64,000 bases of DNA from Streptosporangium pseudovulgare (GTDB taxonomy: Bacteria > Actinomycetota > Actinomycetes > Streptosporangiales > Streptosporangiaceae), in NCBI RefSeq assembly GCF_014648055.1, contig NZ_BMQJ01000002.1, forward strand, positions 372,001 to 436,000, read 5' to 3'. The translations under genes and the position numbers were made by a program. How positions within the stretch are numbered: the first letter of the stretch is position 1; each line of letters opens with the position of its first letter. The notes beneath the pieces were generated by a model. It was not told the origin of the DNA. It did no database searches and saw nothing but the letters and a program-made list of their open reading frames with translations. This document shows, in pieces, positions 25,536-34,900 of this stretch.

Positions 25536-27221
25536 ATGCAGGAGCTCCGACTCGTCGCGGTGAGTGAGGACGGAACCTACCTCGTGCTGGCCACGGCCGG
25601 CCGGGGCACCCGGTTCACGCTGCCCGTCGACGACCGGCTCCGCGCTGCCGTCCGCGGCAACTTCTCCCGTCTCGGCCAGTACGAGATCGAAGTGGAGAGT
25701 CCGTTGCGCCCCAAGGAGATCCAGGCCCGGATCCGCGCCGGCGAGACCGCGGAGGAGATCGCCGCCACGGCGGGCATCCCGGTCGAGCGGGTGCGGTGGT
25801 TCGAGGGCCCCGTGCTCCAGGAACGCGAGTACATGGCTCAGCAGGCGCAACGCTGCGCCGTGCGATTGCCGGGCGACTCCGCTCCCGGTCCCACTCTCGG
25901 CGAACTGGTCGCCGAGCGGCTGACCCGTCGCGGCGTGCCCGCCGACGAGATCGACTGGGACTCGGCCAAGAGGGACGACAACCTGTGGCGGATCAAGCTC
26001 GGTTTCGTATGGAACGGCCACACCCGCCGGGCTGAGTGGATCTTCGATCCGCGCAGGCGGCACATCACCCCGCACGACGACGAGGCCATGCGCCTGTCGT
26101 CGGGCGACTACACCGAACCGGTCGAGGACACGACGGTCACCCCGTTCGTGCCGCGCGTGGCCAAGCTCGCGCCGGTGCCGCCGCTGACGTCCGAGCCGCT
26201 GAGCCAGCCTCCGGTGTCGTTCCCCTCGGTCGTGCGGAACGACGCGCCGGAGCCGGACGAGGCCGAGCCGCCGGCCGCGCGCGCCGAGCCGGTGCCGTAC
26301 GAGCAGCCGCCGATGCCGCCGATCCCGGCCGGGTTCGACCCGCCCAGGCCGACGGTTCCGCCGCTGCGCGCCCCGGACTCCTACGAGCCGGTCAGGCTGC
26401 CCGAGCCCGGCTCGGTCACGCCCGTGATCCGGGTACGGCCCGCCGAGCCGCCGGAGCTCCCCAGGCCCGCGGACCTCACGGAGCTCACGGGGCCCGCGAA
26501 GACCGCGGAGCTCACGAAGCCCGCGGAGCCCGCGGAGCCCGCGGAATCCTCGAAGGCCGCGAAGCCCTCAGAGTCCCCGGAGGCCCTGGAGGCCCTGGAG
26601 GCGACGGGACCCGGGCGAGCCGGCACCGCCGAGCCCGCCGCGGAGACCGCCGCACCGGAGATCTTCGCCCCCGCCCCCGCGTCGCAGTCCCCGCGGATCA
26701 CGGCCGTCCCCGGGCTCGCCTCGCCCGGATCCGGCACGCCCGGCCCCTCCGGAGCCGACTCCGCCGGAGCCGAGGTCGCGGAGGCCGGCGAGTCCGCGGC
26801 CGGCGGACCGGCCGCGGCGGAGGAGCCGAAGGCCGCCGCGGAGCCGGAGCCCGCATCGGACGCCGGAACCGGCGGATCCGAGGCCGCTCCCGCGGAGCCC
26901 GCCCCGGCCGCCCCGGTGGAGGAGGAGGAATCCCGATCTGAGCCGGTCGCCGACGCCCCGATAGCGGTGCCCGCGGCGCGCGTCAGCCTCGACAGGGGCT
27001 CGCGGGCCGAACCGGCGCAGGAGGAGCCGCGGCCGGGCGCGGCGGTGAAGGAGCCGCCGGCCGAGAAGCCCGCGGATCCGCCCGCTCCGCCGCCCGCCCC
27101 ACCCGCTCCGCCCGCCTCGCCCAAGCCCGCGCCGGCCCGGCCGGCGAAGAAGGCCAGGGGGCGGCGCGCGTCGGTGCCGACCTGGGACGAGATCATGTTC
27201 GGCGCCCGGCGCCAGGACTGA
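25536..27221 (+). CDS. sepH: Septation protein SepH (DUF3071)
   Basis: A 561-residue cell-division protein. The conserved N-terminal DUF3071 domain runs from MQELRLVAVSEDGTYLVLA through SPLRPKEIQARIRAG and a helix-turn-helix-like segment (AEEIAATAGIPVERVRWFEGPVL) to RRAEWIFDPRRRHITPHDDEA at about residue 190. SepH stimulates FtsZ assembly in Streptomyces and Mycobacterium. The remaining ~370 residues are Pro/Ala/Glu-rich, with runs such as TKPAEPAEPAES; this tail is unusually long (Streptomyces SepH is roughly 350 residues in total). The basic C-terminal end (KKARGRRASVPTWDEIMFG) looks conserved. ATG 25536 has GAAGGGA upstream. A hairpin follows the stop. Confidence 0.93.
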   Translation: MQELRLVAVSEDGTYLVLATAGRGTRFTLPVDDRLRAAVRGNFSRLGQYEIEVESPLRPKEIQARIRAGETAEEIAATAGIPVERVRWFEGPVLQEREYMAQQAQRCAVRLPGDSAPGPTLGELVAERLTRRGVPADEIDWDSAKRDDNLWRIKLGFVWNGHTRRAEWIFDPRRRHITPHDDEAMRLSSGDYTEPVEDTTVTPFVPRVAKLAPVPPLTSEPLSQPPVSFPSVVRNDAPEPDEAEPPAARAEPVPYEQPPMPPIPAGFDPPRPTVPPLRAPDSYEPVRLPEPGSVTPVIRVRPAEPPELPRPADLTELTGPAKTAELTKPAEPAEPAESSKAAKPSESPEALEALEATGPGRAGTAEPAAETAAPEIFAPAPASQSPRITAVPGLASPGSGTPGPSGADSAGAEVAEAGESAAGGPAAAEEPKAAAEPEPASDAGTGGSEAAPAEPAPAAPVEEEESRSEPVADAPIAVPAARVSLDRGSRAEPAQEEPRPGAAVKEPPAEKPADPPAPPPAPPAPPASPKPAPARPAKKARGRRASVPTWDEIMFGARRQD

Positions 27222-27234
27222 CCGCGACACGGGA

Positions 27235-27271
27235 CGAGGCGGGGGTGACCGGTCCGGTCACCCCCGCCTCG
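27235..27271. terminator. 18-base-arm hairpin between sepH and the PH-domain gene
   Basis: The arm CGAGGCGGGGGTGACCGG (27235-27252) is complementary to 27254-27271. It lies 13 bases after the sepH stop and 18 bases before the convergent stop at 27289, so it likely terminates both transcripts. Confidence 0.85.
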
Positions 27272-27288
27272 CCGTTCGCCGTGCCTGG

Positions 27289-29100
27289 TCAGGAGGGCGG
27301 GTCGTCCTCGGTGAACGGGGCGAGCCAGGCCGGCGTGACCTCGGCGGCGAAGGCCACCCCCTGCGCCTCGCCGACGTCGATCGCGGCGTAACCTCCGCTG
27401 CCCGCCCCCACCCCGGCGACCACGGTCAGCACGCCGGCGCGCCGCTGGAACCACGTCTGGCGCAGCGTCCAGCCGACCACGGCGCGCTCCTCGATCACCA
27501 CCTGCGAGCGGCGCAGGGACCCCGAGCGGACCGACAGCCGCCCTCCCTCGTGGGTGTGGCCCAGGGAGCGGTAGCGGTCGAGGCCGAGGGGGACGCCCAG
27601 GACCGCGAGAACGAGGGCCACCGCCACCGCCCACCACAGCGGCGGCCAGGCCCGGGCGGCGACCGCGGCGCAGGCGGCGGTCACCAGCCAGGGGAAGACC
27701 GCCCGGAACAGGCGGCGGCGGCGCGCGACCGGCGGGTGCGGCCGCAACCCGGTCAGGATCGGGCCGACCGCCTCGCGCACCACGTCCAGCGCGGTCCGGC
27801 GCGGGATCGCGGACAGCAGCTGCCCCCGGGTCCCGGAGTCGCCCAGCCCGGTCACGATCGCCCAGGCGCGGGCGACCCCGGCCCAGCGTTCGGCCAGCCC
27901 CTCGACCAGCTCGAACCCGCGCACCCTGCGCCGCTCCAGGGACACGCTCCTGCGGGTCAGCAGGCCGCGCTCGGCGACGAGGTAGCCGTCCCTGGCGCGC
28001 AGGGTGAAATCCCAGTTGAACACGGCGTACATCGCGGCGCCGAGCACCGGCATGGCGAGCACCAGCACCACCAGCGCGCCCGCGAGGAGGAGGGGGTGAC
28101 CCCACAGCCACTCCCCGGCGCCGACCACGATCCTGCCGTCGATCCTCAGCTCGGAACCCCACTGGAACGCCAGGCCGGCCGCGCCCGCCACGAACGCGAA
28201 CGGGGTCAGCAGGTAGGAGCCGGAGAGGGGACCGTAGGCCAGCCACCTGCGGGGCACCACGAACAGCACCCGCTCGGGGAGCGCCTCCCCGGTCCGGTGA
28301 CGCGTCGGCGGGACGGCCGCGACCGGCGACGGCCCGGCGGGCACCGGCTCGGCGGGCGCCGGAGAGCCCGGGAGCGGCCCGGCGGGGACGGTGACCGCCG
28401 CCCCTGCGGGACCGCCGCCGTGGGCGGCGACCGTCCCCCGGGCCCCGGCGCGGCGCGCCGCCCGCGCACGGGCGTGCCAGAGCAGGGCGGCCTTGAGGCG
28501 CTCGGCCTCCACGAGCGTCACCCCGTCGAGCTCGCCCTCCTGCTTGGCCCCGCCGGCACCGGTGTCGATCCTCAGTACGGCGAGTCCGAGCAGGCGGTGC
28601 AGCGGCGGGCTGCTGACGTCGACGCCGCGGATGCGCTCCAGCGGGATGGTCCGCACCGACCTGCCGATCAGGGCGCGGGTGAGCTCCAGCCTGTCCCCGA
28701 TGACCTGGTAGGTGAAGGTGGCCCAGCGGACGACGGCGTACAGGACCGACCCGACCAGGCCGAAGGCCGCCCAGCCGAACGAACCGGACGAGAACCCGCC
28801 GAGGAACAGGACGCCGGTCAGCGGCAGCAGGAGCGAGGGCAGGGTCCGGATCGGCTCGGTCAGCAGCACCCGGGGGCTGAGCCTCAGGGACGGCCCGGCG
28901 GGCGGCAGCCCCACCGGCGGCCCGACCGGCGGCGGCCCGTACGCGCGGGGTCCCGGCGCGTCCCGCGGGCCGGGACCTTCCGGGGAGGGCCCGGCGAGCG
29001 GGTCGGCGTGGGGGTCGGCGTGGGGGTCGGCGTGGGGGTCGGCGTGGGGGTCGGCGTGCTGGTCCCTGGGCTGGTCCGGCGGGCCGGGGAGACCGGTCAC
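27289..29100 (-). CDS. Bacterial PH-domain membrane protein with tandem PH domains (YdbT-like)
   Basis: A 603-residue membrane protein with repeated DUF304/bPH2 domains. After a Pro-rich N-terminus containing five DPHA-type repeats come two membrane helices (TLPSLLLPLTGVLFLGGF), PH domain 1 (YQVIGDRLELTRALIGRSV; IPLERIRGVDV), a low-complexity insert, further helices and PH domain 2 (FTLRARDGYLVAERGLLTRR), and a C-terminal part resembling a third PH module (GGRLSVRSGSLRRSQVVIEE). GTG start overlaps the upstream gene's stop (GTGA). The YdbS/YdbT pair of Bacillus contributes to resistance against some antimicrobial peptides; a similar envelope role is inferred, not shown. Confidence 0.85.
   Translation of the reverse strand: MTGLPGPPDQPRDQHADPHADPHADPHADPHADPLAGPSPEGPGPRDAPGPRAYGPPPVGPPVGLPPAGPSLRLSPRVLLTEPIRTLPSLLLPLTGVLFLGGFSSGSFGWAAFGLVGSVLYAVVRWATFTYQVIGDRLELTRALIGRSVRTIPLERIRGVDVSSPPLHRLLGLAVLRIDTGAGGAKQEGELDGVTLVEAERLKAALLWHARARAARRAGARGTVAAHGGGPAGAAVTVPAGPLPGSPAPAEPVPAGPSPVAAVPPTRHRTGEALPERVLFVVPRRWLAYGPLSGSYLLTPFAFVAGAAGLAFQWGSELRIDGRIVVGAGEWLWGHPLLLAGALVVLVLAMPVLGAAMYAVFNWDFTLRARDGYLVAERGLLTRRSVSLERRRVRGFELVEGLAERWAGVARAWAIVTGLGDSGTRGQLLSAIPRRTALDVVREAVGPILTGLRPHPPVARRRRLFRAVFPWLVTAACAAVAARAWPPLWWAVAVALVLAVLGVPLGLDRYRSLGHTHEGGRLSVRSGSLRRSQVVIEERAVVGWTLRQTWFQRRAGVLTVVAGVGAGSGGYAAIDVGEAQGVAFAAEVTPAWLAPFTEDDPPS
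29001..29060 (-). repeat. Five 12-bp tandem repeats encoding D-P-H-A
   Basis: GGTCGGCGTGGG is repeated head-to-tail at 29001, 29013, 29025, 29037 and, with two changes, 29049. On the coding strand each unit reads Asp-Pro-His-Ala, so copy-number change would lengthen or shorten the N-terminal linker of the PH-domain protein without a frameshift. Confidence 0.95.
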
Positions 29101-29666
29101 GTGGCGTCGTCCCTCAGTTCCTCGGCCCGCTGGGCGAGCCTCTCGGCCAGCGCGGCCGCGACGCCGTAGTCGAGGCCCTTGATCGTGGACGACCCCGCGT
29201 GCGAGGCGGTGCGGATGTCCACCGTCGCCAGGCCGAGCACGCGCTCCAGCGTGCCCTGCTTCTTGTCGACCGTCTGTATGCGGCTGACCGGCACGAACGT
29301 CCACTGCCGGTCGATCCACCCCGAGCGGGCGTAGACCACGTCACCGCTGAGCTCCCACCGGTGCACGGCGTAGCGCCAGAACGGCTCGGCGAGCGCGGCG
29401 GGCACGACGAGCACCGCCGTCAGCGCGGGCAGCCATCCGGCGCCGTCGGCCAGCCACTCCGGCAGCCAGGACCACCGGCCGTCGCCGATCCACCCGGACA
29501 GGAGGAAGGCGCCGCCGACCAGTAGCACCGACCAGAAGAGCCCGTCCAGCAGCCACATCACGATGGCCTTGCGGGACACCGGGTTGGCCGGGGGCCGCAG
29601 CGGCACCCGTCCGGGGAGGGATCCGGCTCCCGCGGTGTCACCGCGCCGCTCGGTTCGGTCGCTCAC
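29097..29666 (-). CDS. Bacterial PH-domain membrane protein (YdbS-like)
   Basis: A 189-residue protein: a short polar N-terminus, two membrane helices (MWLLDGLFWSVLLVGGAFLL; ALTAVLVVPAALAEPFW), then one DUF304/bPH2 domain with YAVHRWELSGDVVYARSGWI and the family segment VPVSRIQTVDKKQGTLERVLG. It is the single-domain partner of the following tandem-domain protein, and the two genes overlap by four bases, so a complex is likely. GTG 29666 is chosen because the sequence upstream is low in coding character; the ribosome binding site is weak. Function in Gram-positives is linked to envelope stress. Confidence 0.85.
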   Translation of the reverse strand: MSDRTERRGDTAGAGSLPGRVPLRPPANPVSRKAIVMWLLDGLFWSVLLVGGAFLLSGWIGDGRWSWLPEWLADGAGWLPALTAVLVVPAALAEPFWRYAVHRWELSGDVVYARSGWIDRQWTFVPVSRIQTVDKKQGTLERVLGLATVDIRTASHAGSSTIKGLDYGVAAALAERLAQRAEELRDDAT

Positions 29667-29783
29667 ACCGCCCAGCCTAAGGGGTCGCTCCGTCCCTGGC
29701 GGATCTCCGTCCGGGAGGGGGCCGCGGGCGTCCGGCGCCGGTGGCACGTGCGGCGCCGACGGGCCGGCGGGCTGGCGGGCCGT

Positions 29784-29847
29784 GTCAGCGATATGTCAGC
29801 GGCCCCTTTCCCTGCCGGACGCGGGATCAGGGGGATGTCAGCGGCCC
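29784..29847 (+). promoter_or_regulatory. Repeated TGTCAGCG motifs upstream of the DrrA-like gene
   Basis: TGTCAGCG occurs at 29784-29791, 29795-29802 (11 bases apart) and 29837-29844; the last two are embedded in a 13-base direct repeat ATGTCAGCGGCCC. They lie 43-106 bases before the exporter start, inside the only promoter-sized gap available. They may bind a regulator of the exporter; none is adjacent. Confidence 0.4.
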
Positions 29848-29889
29848 GGTGCATCGTGGTGCCCTCCGGGACGACGAGAAGGGCGGGCC

Positions 29890-30876
29890 ATGCGATATGC
29901 CATCCAGGCGAGCGGCCTGGTGAAGCTGTACGGGAAGACTCGGGCGCTGGACGGGGTCGACCTGGCCGTGCCCCAGGGGCGGCTGCTCGGCGTGCTGGGG
30001 CCGAACGGCGCCGGTAAGACCACCGCCGTACGGATCCTGGCGACGCTGCTCCGCCCCGACGGGGGCAGCGCCTCGGTGGGCGGGTTCGATGTGGTGGACC
30101 ACGCCCACGAGGTGCGGTCGATGATCGGCCTGACGGGCCAGTACGCCGCGGTCTACGAGATGCTCACCGGTGTGGAGAACCTCGTGATGATCGGCCGCCT
30201 CCTCGGCCTGCGGAGGGCGGAGGCCCGGCTGCGGGCCGGCGAGCTGCTCGACCGGTTCGCCCTCGCGGACGCCGGGGGACGCGCGGCCAAGACGTACTCG
30301 GGCGGCATGCGCCGCCGCCTGGACCTGGCGGCCGGCCTGGTCGGGCGGCCCCAGGTGCTGTTCCTCGACGAGCCCACCACCGGTCTCGACCCGCGCAGCC
30401 GCACCGAGCTGTGGGACGTCGTGCGGGGCCTGATGGCCGACGGGGTGACGGTGCTGCTCACCACCCAGTACCTCGAGGAGGCCGACCAGCTCGCCGACGA
30501 CATCGTGGTGTTCGACCACGGCAAGGTGATCGCCTCCGGCACCCCCGACGAGCTGAAGGCCACCACGGGGGCGCGGGTCCTGGAGGTCCGGCCGCTCCGC
30601 GACGACCACCTGCCGCTGGTCTCCCAGGTCGTCGGCGACGTCATCGGCGAGCCCCCCGCACTGACCGGCGGCAGGGCCGTGGCCTCCGTGCGCGACCCGG
30701 CGGCCGTGCCCGCCGTCGTGCGGCGGCTCGACGACCTCGGCGTCGTCGCGGCCGAGCTGACGCTGCGCCGGTCGAGCCTCGACGAGGTGTTCCTGGCCCT
30801 GACCGGTCATCCCGCCGAGGAGACCGCCGGAACCGAGACCGAGCCCGAGCCCGAGAAGAAAGGGGCCCTCGCGTGA
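29890..30876 (+). CDS. ABC transporter ATP-binding protein, DrrA family
   Basis: A 328-residue nucleotide-binding subunit. Walker A is LGPNGAGKTTAVRIL, signature YSGGMRRRLDLA, Walker B VLFLDEPTTGLDP with the catalytic Glu, and the switch His is replaced by Gln in LLTTQYLEEAD, as is typical of DrrA-type drug exporters. The C-terminal accessory domain (DUF4162-like, about 240-310) is present and is followed by an acidic tail. ATG 29890; GGGCGGGCC upstream is a weak site. The stop overlaps the permease start (GTGA). Such pairs export antibiotics or confer self-resistance; the substrate is unknown. Confidence 0.93.
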   Translation: MRYAIQASGLVKLYGKTRALDGVDLAVPQGRLLGVLGPNGAGKTTAVRILATLLRPDGGSASVGGFDVVDHAHEVRSMIGLTGQYAAVYEMLTGVENLVMIGRLLGLRRAEARLRAGELLDRFALADAGGRAAKTYSGGMRRRLDLAAGLVGRPQVLFLDEPTTGLDPRSRTELWDVVRGLMADGVTVLLTTQYLEEADQLADDIVVFDHGKVIASGTPDELKATTGARVLEVRPLRDDHLPLVSQVVGDVIGEPPALTGGRAVASVRDPAAVPAVVRRLDDLGVVAAELTLRRSSLDEVFLALTGHPAEETAGTETEPEPEKKGALA

Positions 30877-31682
30877 CGACGGCGACCATGACGGCCACGA
30901 CGGCCCCCGCGAGACGGGTCGGCCCGGTGGCCGCGCTGACGCAGACGGCGACCCTGGCCTGGCGCAGCCTGGTCCAGATCAAGCACAACCCGTGGGAGCT
31001 GATCGACCTGGGCATCCAGCCCATCATGCTCCTGCTGCTGTTCACCTACGTGTTCGGCGGGGCGATCTCGGGATCGACGGGGGACTACCTGCAGTTCGCC
31101 CTGCCGGGGCTGCTCGTGCAGAACGCCCTGTTCTACACGCTGTCCACGGCGGTCGGCCTGAACACCGACATCACCAAGGGCGTCTTCGACCGGCTGCGCA
31201 GCCTGCCGATCGCCCGTACGGCGCCGCTGTCCGGGCGGGTCGTCGCCGACACCCTCAAGCAGGCGTGGGCGTTCGCGCTGCTCGTCGGCTTCGGCATGGT
31301 CCTGGGGTTCCGGGTGGAGACCAGCGTGCTCGGCGTGCTGGGTGCGCTGGCGCTGCTGGTGGTGGTCGTGCTGGCCATGTCGTGGATGTCGGTGCTGATC
31401 GGGCTCAGGGCGGCCAACCCGGAGAAGGTGCAGATGTTCGCCTTCTCCATCATGATGCCGTTGACGTTCACCAGCAGCGCGCTGGTCGACCCCCGAACCT
31501 TCCCCGGCTGGCTGCGGACCTGGGCCGACCTGAACCCCGTCACCCATCTGGCCGACGCCATCCGCGGTCTGCTGATCGGCGGTGAGGTGGCCGCGCCCGC
31601 GCTCGTCGCGCTGGCCTGGTCGGCCGGATTCGTCGTGGTGTTCGCCCCGCTGGCGGTCCGCGCCTTCCGGGGCCGGGCCTGA
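30873..31682 (+). CDS. ABC-2 type permease, DrrB family
   Basis: A 269-residue permease with six predicted helices. After a short Ala/Thr-rich N-terminus come the amphipathic elbow (LTQTATLAWRSLVQIKHNPW), TM1 in IQPIMLLLLFTYVFGGA, and the ABC-2 signature around NPVTHLADAIRGLLIGG. GTG start overlaps the DrrA-like stop by four bases, giving a coupled two-gene exporter. Orthology to a specific drug pump cannot be judged from sequence alone. No regulator gene adjoins; putative operator repeats lie upstream of the first gene. A GC-rich repeat tract follows immediately. Confidence 0.92.
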   Translation: MTTATMTATTAPARRVGPVAALTQTATLAWRSLVQIKHNPWELIDLGIQPIMLLLLFTYVFGGAISGSTGDYLQFALPGLLVQNALFYTLSTAVGLNTDITKGVFDRLRSLPIARTAPLSGRVVADTLKQAWAFALLVGFGMVLGFRVETSVLGVLGALALLVVVVLAMSWMSVLIGLRAANPEKVQMFAFSIMMPLTFTSSALVDPRTFPGWLRTWADLNPVTHLADAIRGLLIGGEVAAPALVALAWSAGFVVVFAPLAVRAFRGRA

Positions 31683-31916
31683 CCTCCCCGCGGAGGTCGG
31701 GCCTCCCCGCGGAGGTCCGGGCTCCCCGCGGAGGCGGAACGGACGGCGGCGCCGGGGCCGGTCCCCGGACGGCGGATCCCCGGCGGGTTCACGGCGGATC
31801 CCCGGCGGATTCCCGGCGGGTTCCCGGACGGCGGGTTCCCGGCGGATTCCCTGCCGGTTCCCGGGCTGCGGGTTTCCGGGAGAGCATGAGTGACGAACGA
31901 GGAACGGAGTGATCGC
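31683..31916. repeat. Short-repeat tract between the exporter and the SNF2 gene
   Basis: Two kinds of repeat fill this 234-base gap. First, CTCCCCGCGGAGG recurs three times at 19-base intervals (31683, 31702, 31721), each able to fold into a small hairpin and probably acting as the exporter's terminator. Second, from about 31784 to 31880, variants of TTCCCGGCGGA/G are repeated head-to-tail about eight times with degeneration. No gene is apparent. Confidence 0.75.
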
Positions 31917-34900
31917 GTGCTGGTGGTTCACGGTGGCTGGTACGGCGGGCGGCTGGCGCTGTGGGGGGAGGACGTCTCCCGGGGCCACTCCCCCGCTTCC
32001 CGGGGGCGCGCCGCGTCCTCCGGGGCCGCGCCCGAACGGCATCCGTTCGCCGCCTCCGCCGCCGCGCTGGCCGCCGCGCTCGGCGCCGGGGGCTCCGGAG
32101 CGACCGGAGAGATCCCGGGGGGCGAGGGGATCGGGGGTCTCTCCGTAGCGGCGGGCGAGCCGGGGACGGAGGGCTCCGGGGGACTCCTCGCGACCGTCGC
32201 GGCCGTCGCGGCGCGGGCCGAGGCGGCCGGGGCGACGATCCGGCTGCCGGGGTCGGCCTCCCGGCCGCTGCCCTCACCCGAGTCCGGCCTGAAGGGCTCG
32301 GTGCGCGGGCCCCGGATCTCCACCTGGCTCGTACCGGTGCTGCTGCTCCGCCCGGACGCCGCGCTCGCCCTGCTCGAAGCCCTCCCCCAGCCGGGCGAGG
32401 AGGACTCCGGGACCGCCTCCGGCCCGCGGGAGACTCCCGGGAACGGGGGGGATCCCGCCGGGAACGGGGGCGCGGCGTCCGGGCACCGGGGCGTGACGCC
32501 CGGAGACGGGCCGGAAGCGTCCGGGGACGCGGAGGAGACGTCCTGGGAGCCGGGTCTGTCGCTGCGTTACCTCGCCGTGGTCGCCGAGCACGCCCGGAGC
32601 CTGGTACGGCGCGGCCGGATCCTGCCGCAGCTGGTCGAGGAGGACGGTGGTCACGCGGCCCGCTGGCGTCCGGTGCTCATCGGCGCCGACGCCGCCGCGT
32701 TCCGTGACCTCGCCGCCGCCATGCCGCCGGTCTGCCGCGCGCTGCCCGGGGAGCGGCCGGCGGCGGAGGTGCTGGGGGAGGCGTTGGAGGGCCTGGTGGA
32801 CGGCGCGGCCCGGGCGGCGCTGCCCGAGCGGTTGATCGTCGGCGCCCGGCCGGGGCGTAAAACGGCGCTGGCCGACCGCTGGCTGCACGCGCTGACGGCG
32901 CCGGACGCCTCGCTGCCCGGCGCGCGGCCCGCCGAGGCGGCGGCGCTCGGCGACGCCCTGCGCGGCTGGTCGGCGGCGGCGCACGAGCTGGACGGCCCGG
33001 TCCGGGCCTGGTTCCGGCTGGTCGAGCCGGCCGGCGAGGACGACCCGTGGAAGGTGGAGTTCGGTCTCGCCCCGGCGGTGGCCGCGGAGCACGCGGGGAC
33101 CGGCGGCGCGGACGGCGCGGGCCGTACGCACGGTGCCGGCCGCGCGAGCGGCGAGGGCGGTCCGGGCTCCGGTGACGCGGGCGAGCCCGACCACCTGCCC
33201 GCCGACCGGATCCGGGTGGGAGAGCGGGCGTCCTGGCTGCCCGAGCGGCCCTGGGAGGTCCTGCGGGCCGAGCTGGCCAGGGCGGTGCGCCTCCATCCCG
33301 ACCTGCACGGCGCGTTGCGCGATCCCGAGCCGGCCGTCATGGAGATCGACACGGCGCGGGCGTTCTCCTTCCTGCGCGGCGGCGCGCCGGCGCTGGCGGC
33401 GGCCGGACACGTCGTGCGTCTGCCGGAGTGGGCCGGCCGTCAGGGCCTCGGCCTGAAGCTGACCGTGCGCGCGACGGAGGGCCGGGAGCGGGCCGGGCTG
33501 AGTGACCGGGTGGGTTTCCGGCTGGAGGCGGCCGTCGGCGGTCACACGATCGGTGAGGAGGAGCTGTCGCGGCTGGCCGGGCTGAGGGTGCCGCTGGCCC
33601 GGGTCGGCGGCCGGTGGGTGGAGCTGGACGACCGGCAGCTCAAGGCGGCGCTGGAGGTCGTCGGGCGGCGAGGCGGCGGTGAGACGACCCTCGGCGAGAT
33701 GATCCGCGAGATCGCCGCCGGTGGCGAGGGGGATCTGCCGCTGGTGGCGGTCGACGCCGACGGCCCGCTCGGCGACCTGCTGTCGGGTGAGGCCGACCGC
33801 CGGCTCACCCCCGTCGCCACCCCGCGCGCGCTGCGCGGGACGCTCCGCCCCTACCAGGAGCGCGGCCTGTCGTGGCTGAGCTTCCTGTCCGGCCTCGGCC
33901 TGGGCGGTGTCCTGGCCGACGACATGGGACTCGGCAAGACGGTGTCGGCCCTGTCCCTGCTGCTGTCCGAGCGCGAACGGGCGGCCGGCGACGCGGGAGG
34001 GGCGTCGGGGCCGGCGGCCCGGAACGCGGAGGGGCCGGCCGGGCGGGTCACCGGAGGCGAGCGAACGGCCGGGGACGCCGAAGGGCAGGTCACCGGGGAC
34101 GTGGGAGGAGCGCCGGGGCCGACGTTGCTCGTCTGCCCGATGTCGCTGATCGGCAACTGGCGGAAGGAGGCGGCCAGGTTCGCCCCGTCGCTGCGGGTGT
34201 ACGTCCACCACGGCGGCTCCCGCAGGCGGGACGACGAGCTGCCCGCCGCCGTACGGGACGCCGACCTCGTCATCACCACCTACGGCACGGCTCTGCGCGA
34301 CCTGGGGGCGCTGGCCGCGCTGAGGTGGGAGCGGGTCATCTGCGACGAGGCGCAGGCGATCAAGAACAGCGCGGCGCGGCAGTCGCGGGCGGTGCGGGCC
34401 ATCCCGGCGCGCACCCGGCTGGCGCTGACCGGCACCCCTGTGGAGAACCGGCTGTCGGAGCTGTGGTCGATCATGGAGTTCTGCAACCCCGGTCTCCTCG
34501 GCCCGGCCCGGCGCTTCCGCGAGCGCTACCAGGAGCCGATCGAGACCCGGCGCGACGAGGACGCCGTGGCGGCCCTGCGGCGGGCCACCGGGCCGTTCGT
34601 GCTGCGGCGGCTCAAGACCGACCGGTCGATCATCACGGACCTGCCGGAGAAGCAGGAGATGAAGGTCTGGTGCACCCTCACCCCGGAGCAGGCGGAGCTG
34701 TACACGGCCGTGGTGAACGACATGATGGGCCGGATCGGCGGTTCGGCGGGCATCGAGCGGCGCGGCAACGTGCTGGCCGCGATGACGAAGCTCAAGCAGA
34801 TCTGCAACCACCCCGCCCATCTGCTGCGGGACGGCTCGCGACTGGCCGGGCGGTCGGGGAAGCTCGCCCGGTTGGAGGAGCTGGCCGGGGAGATCCTCGC

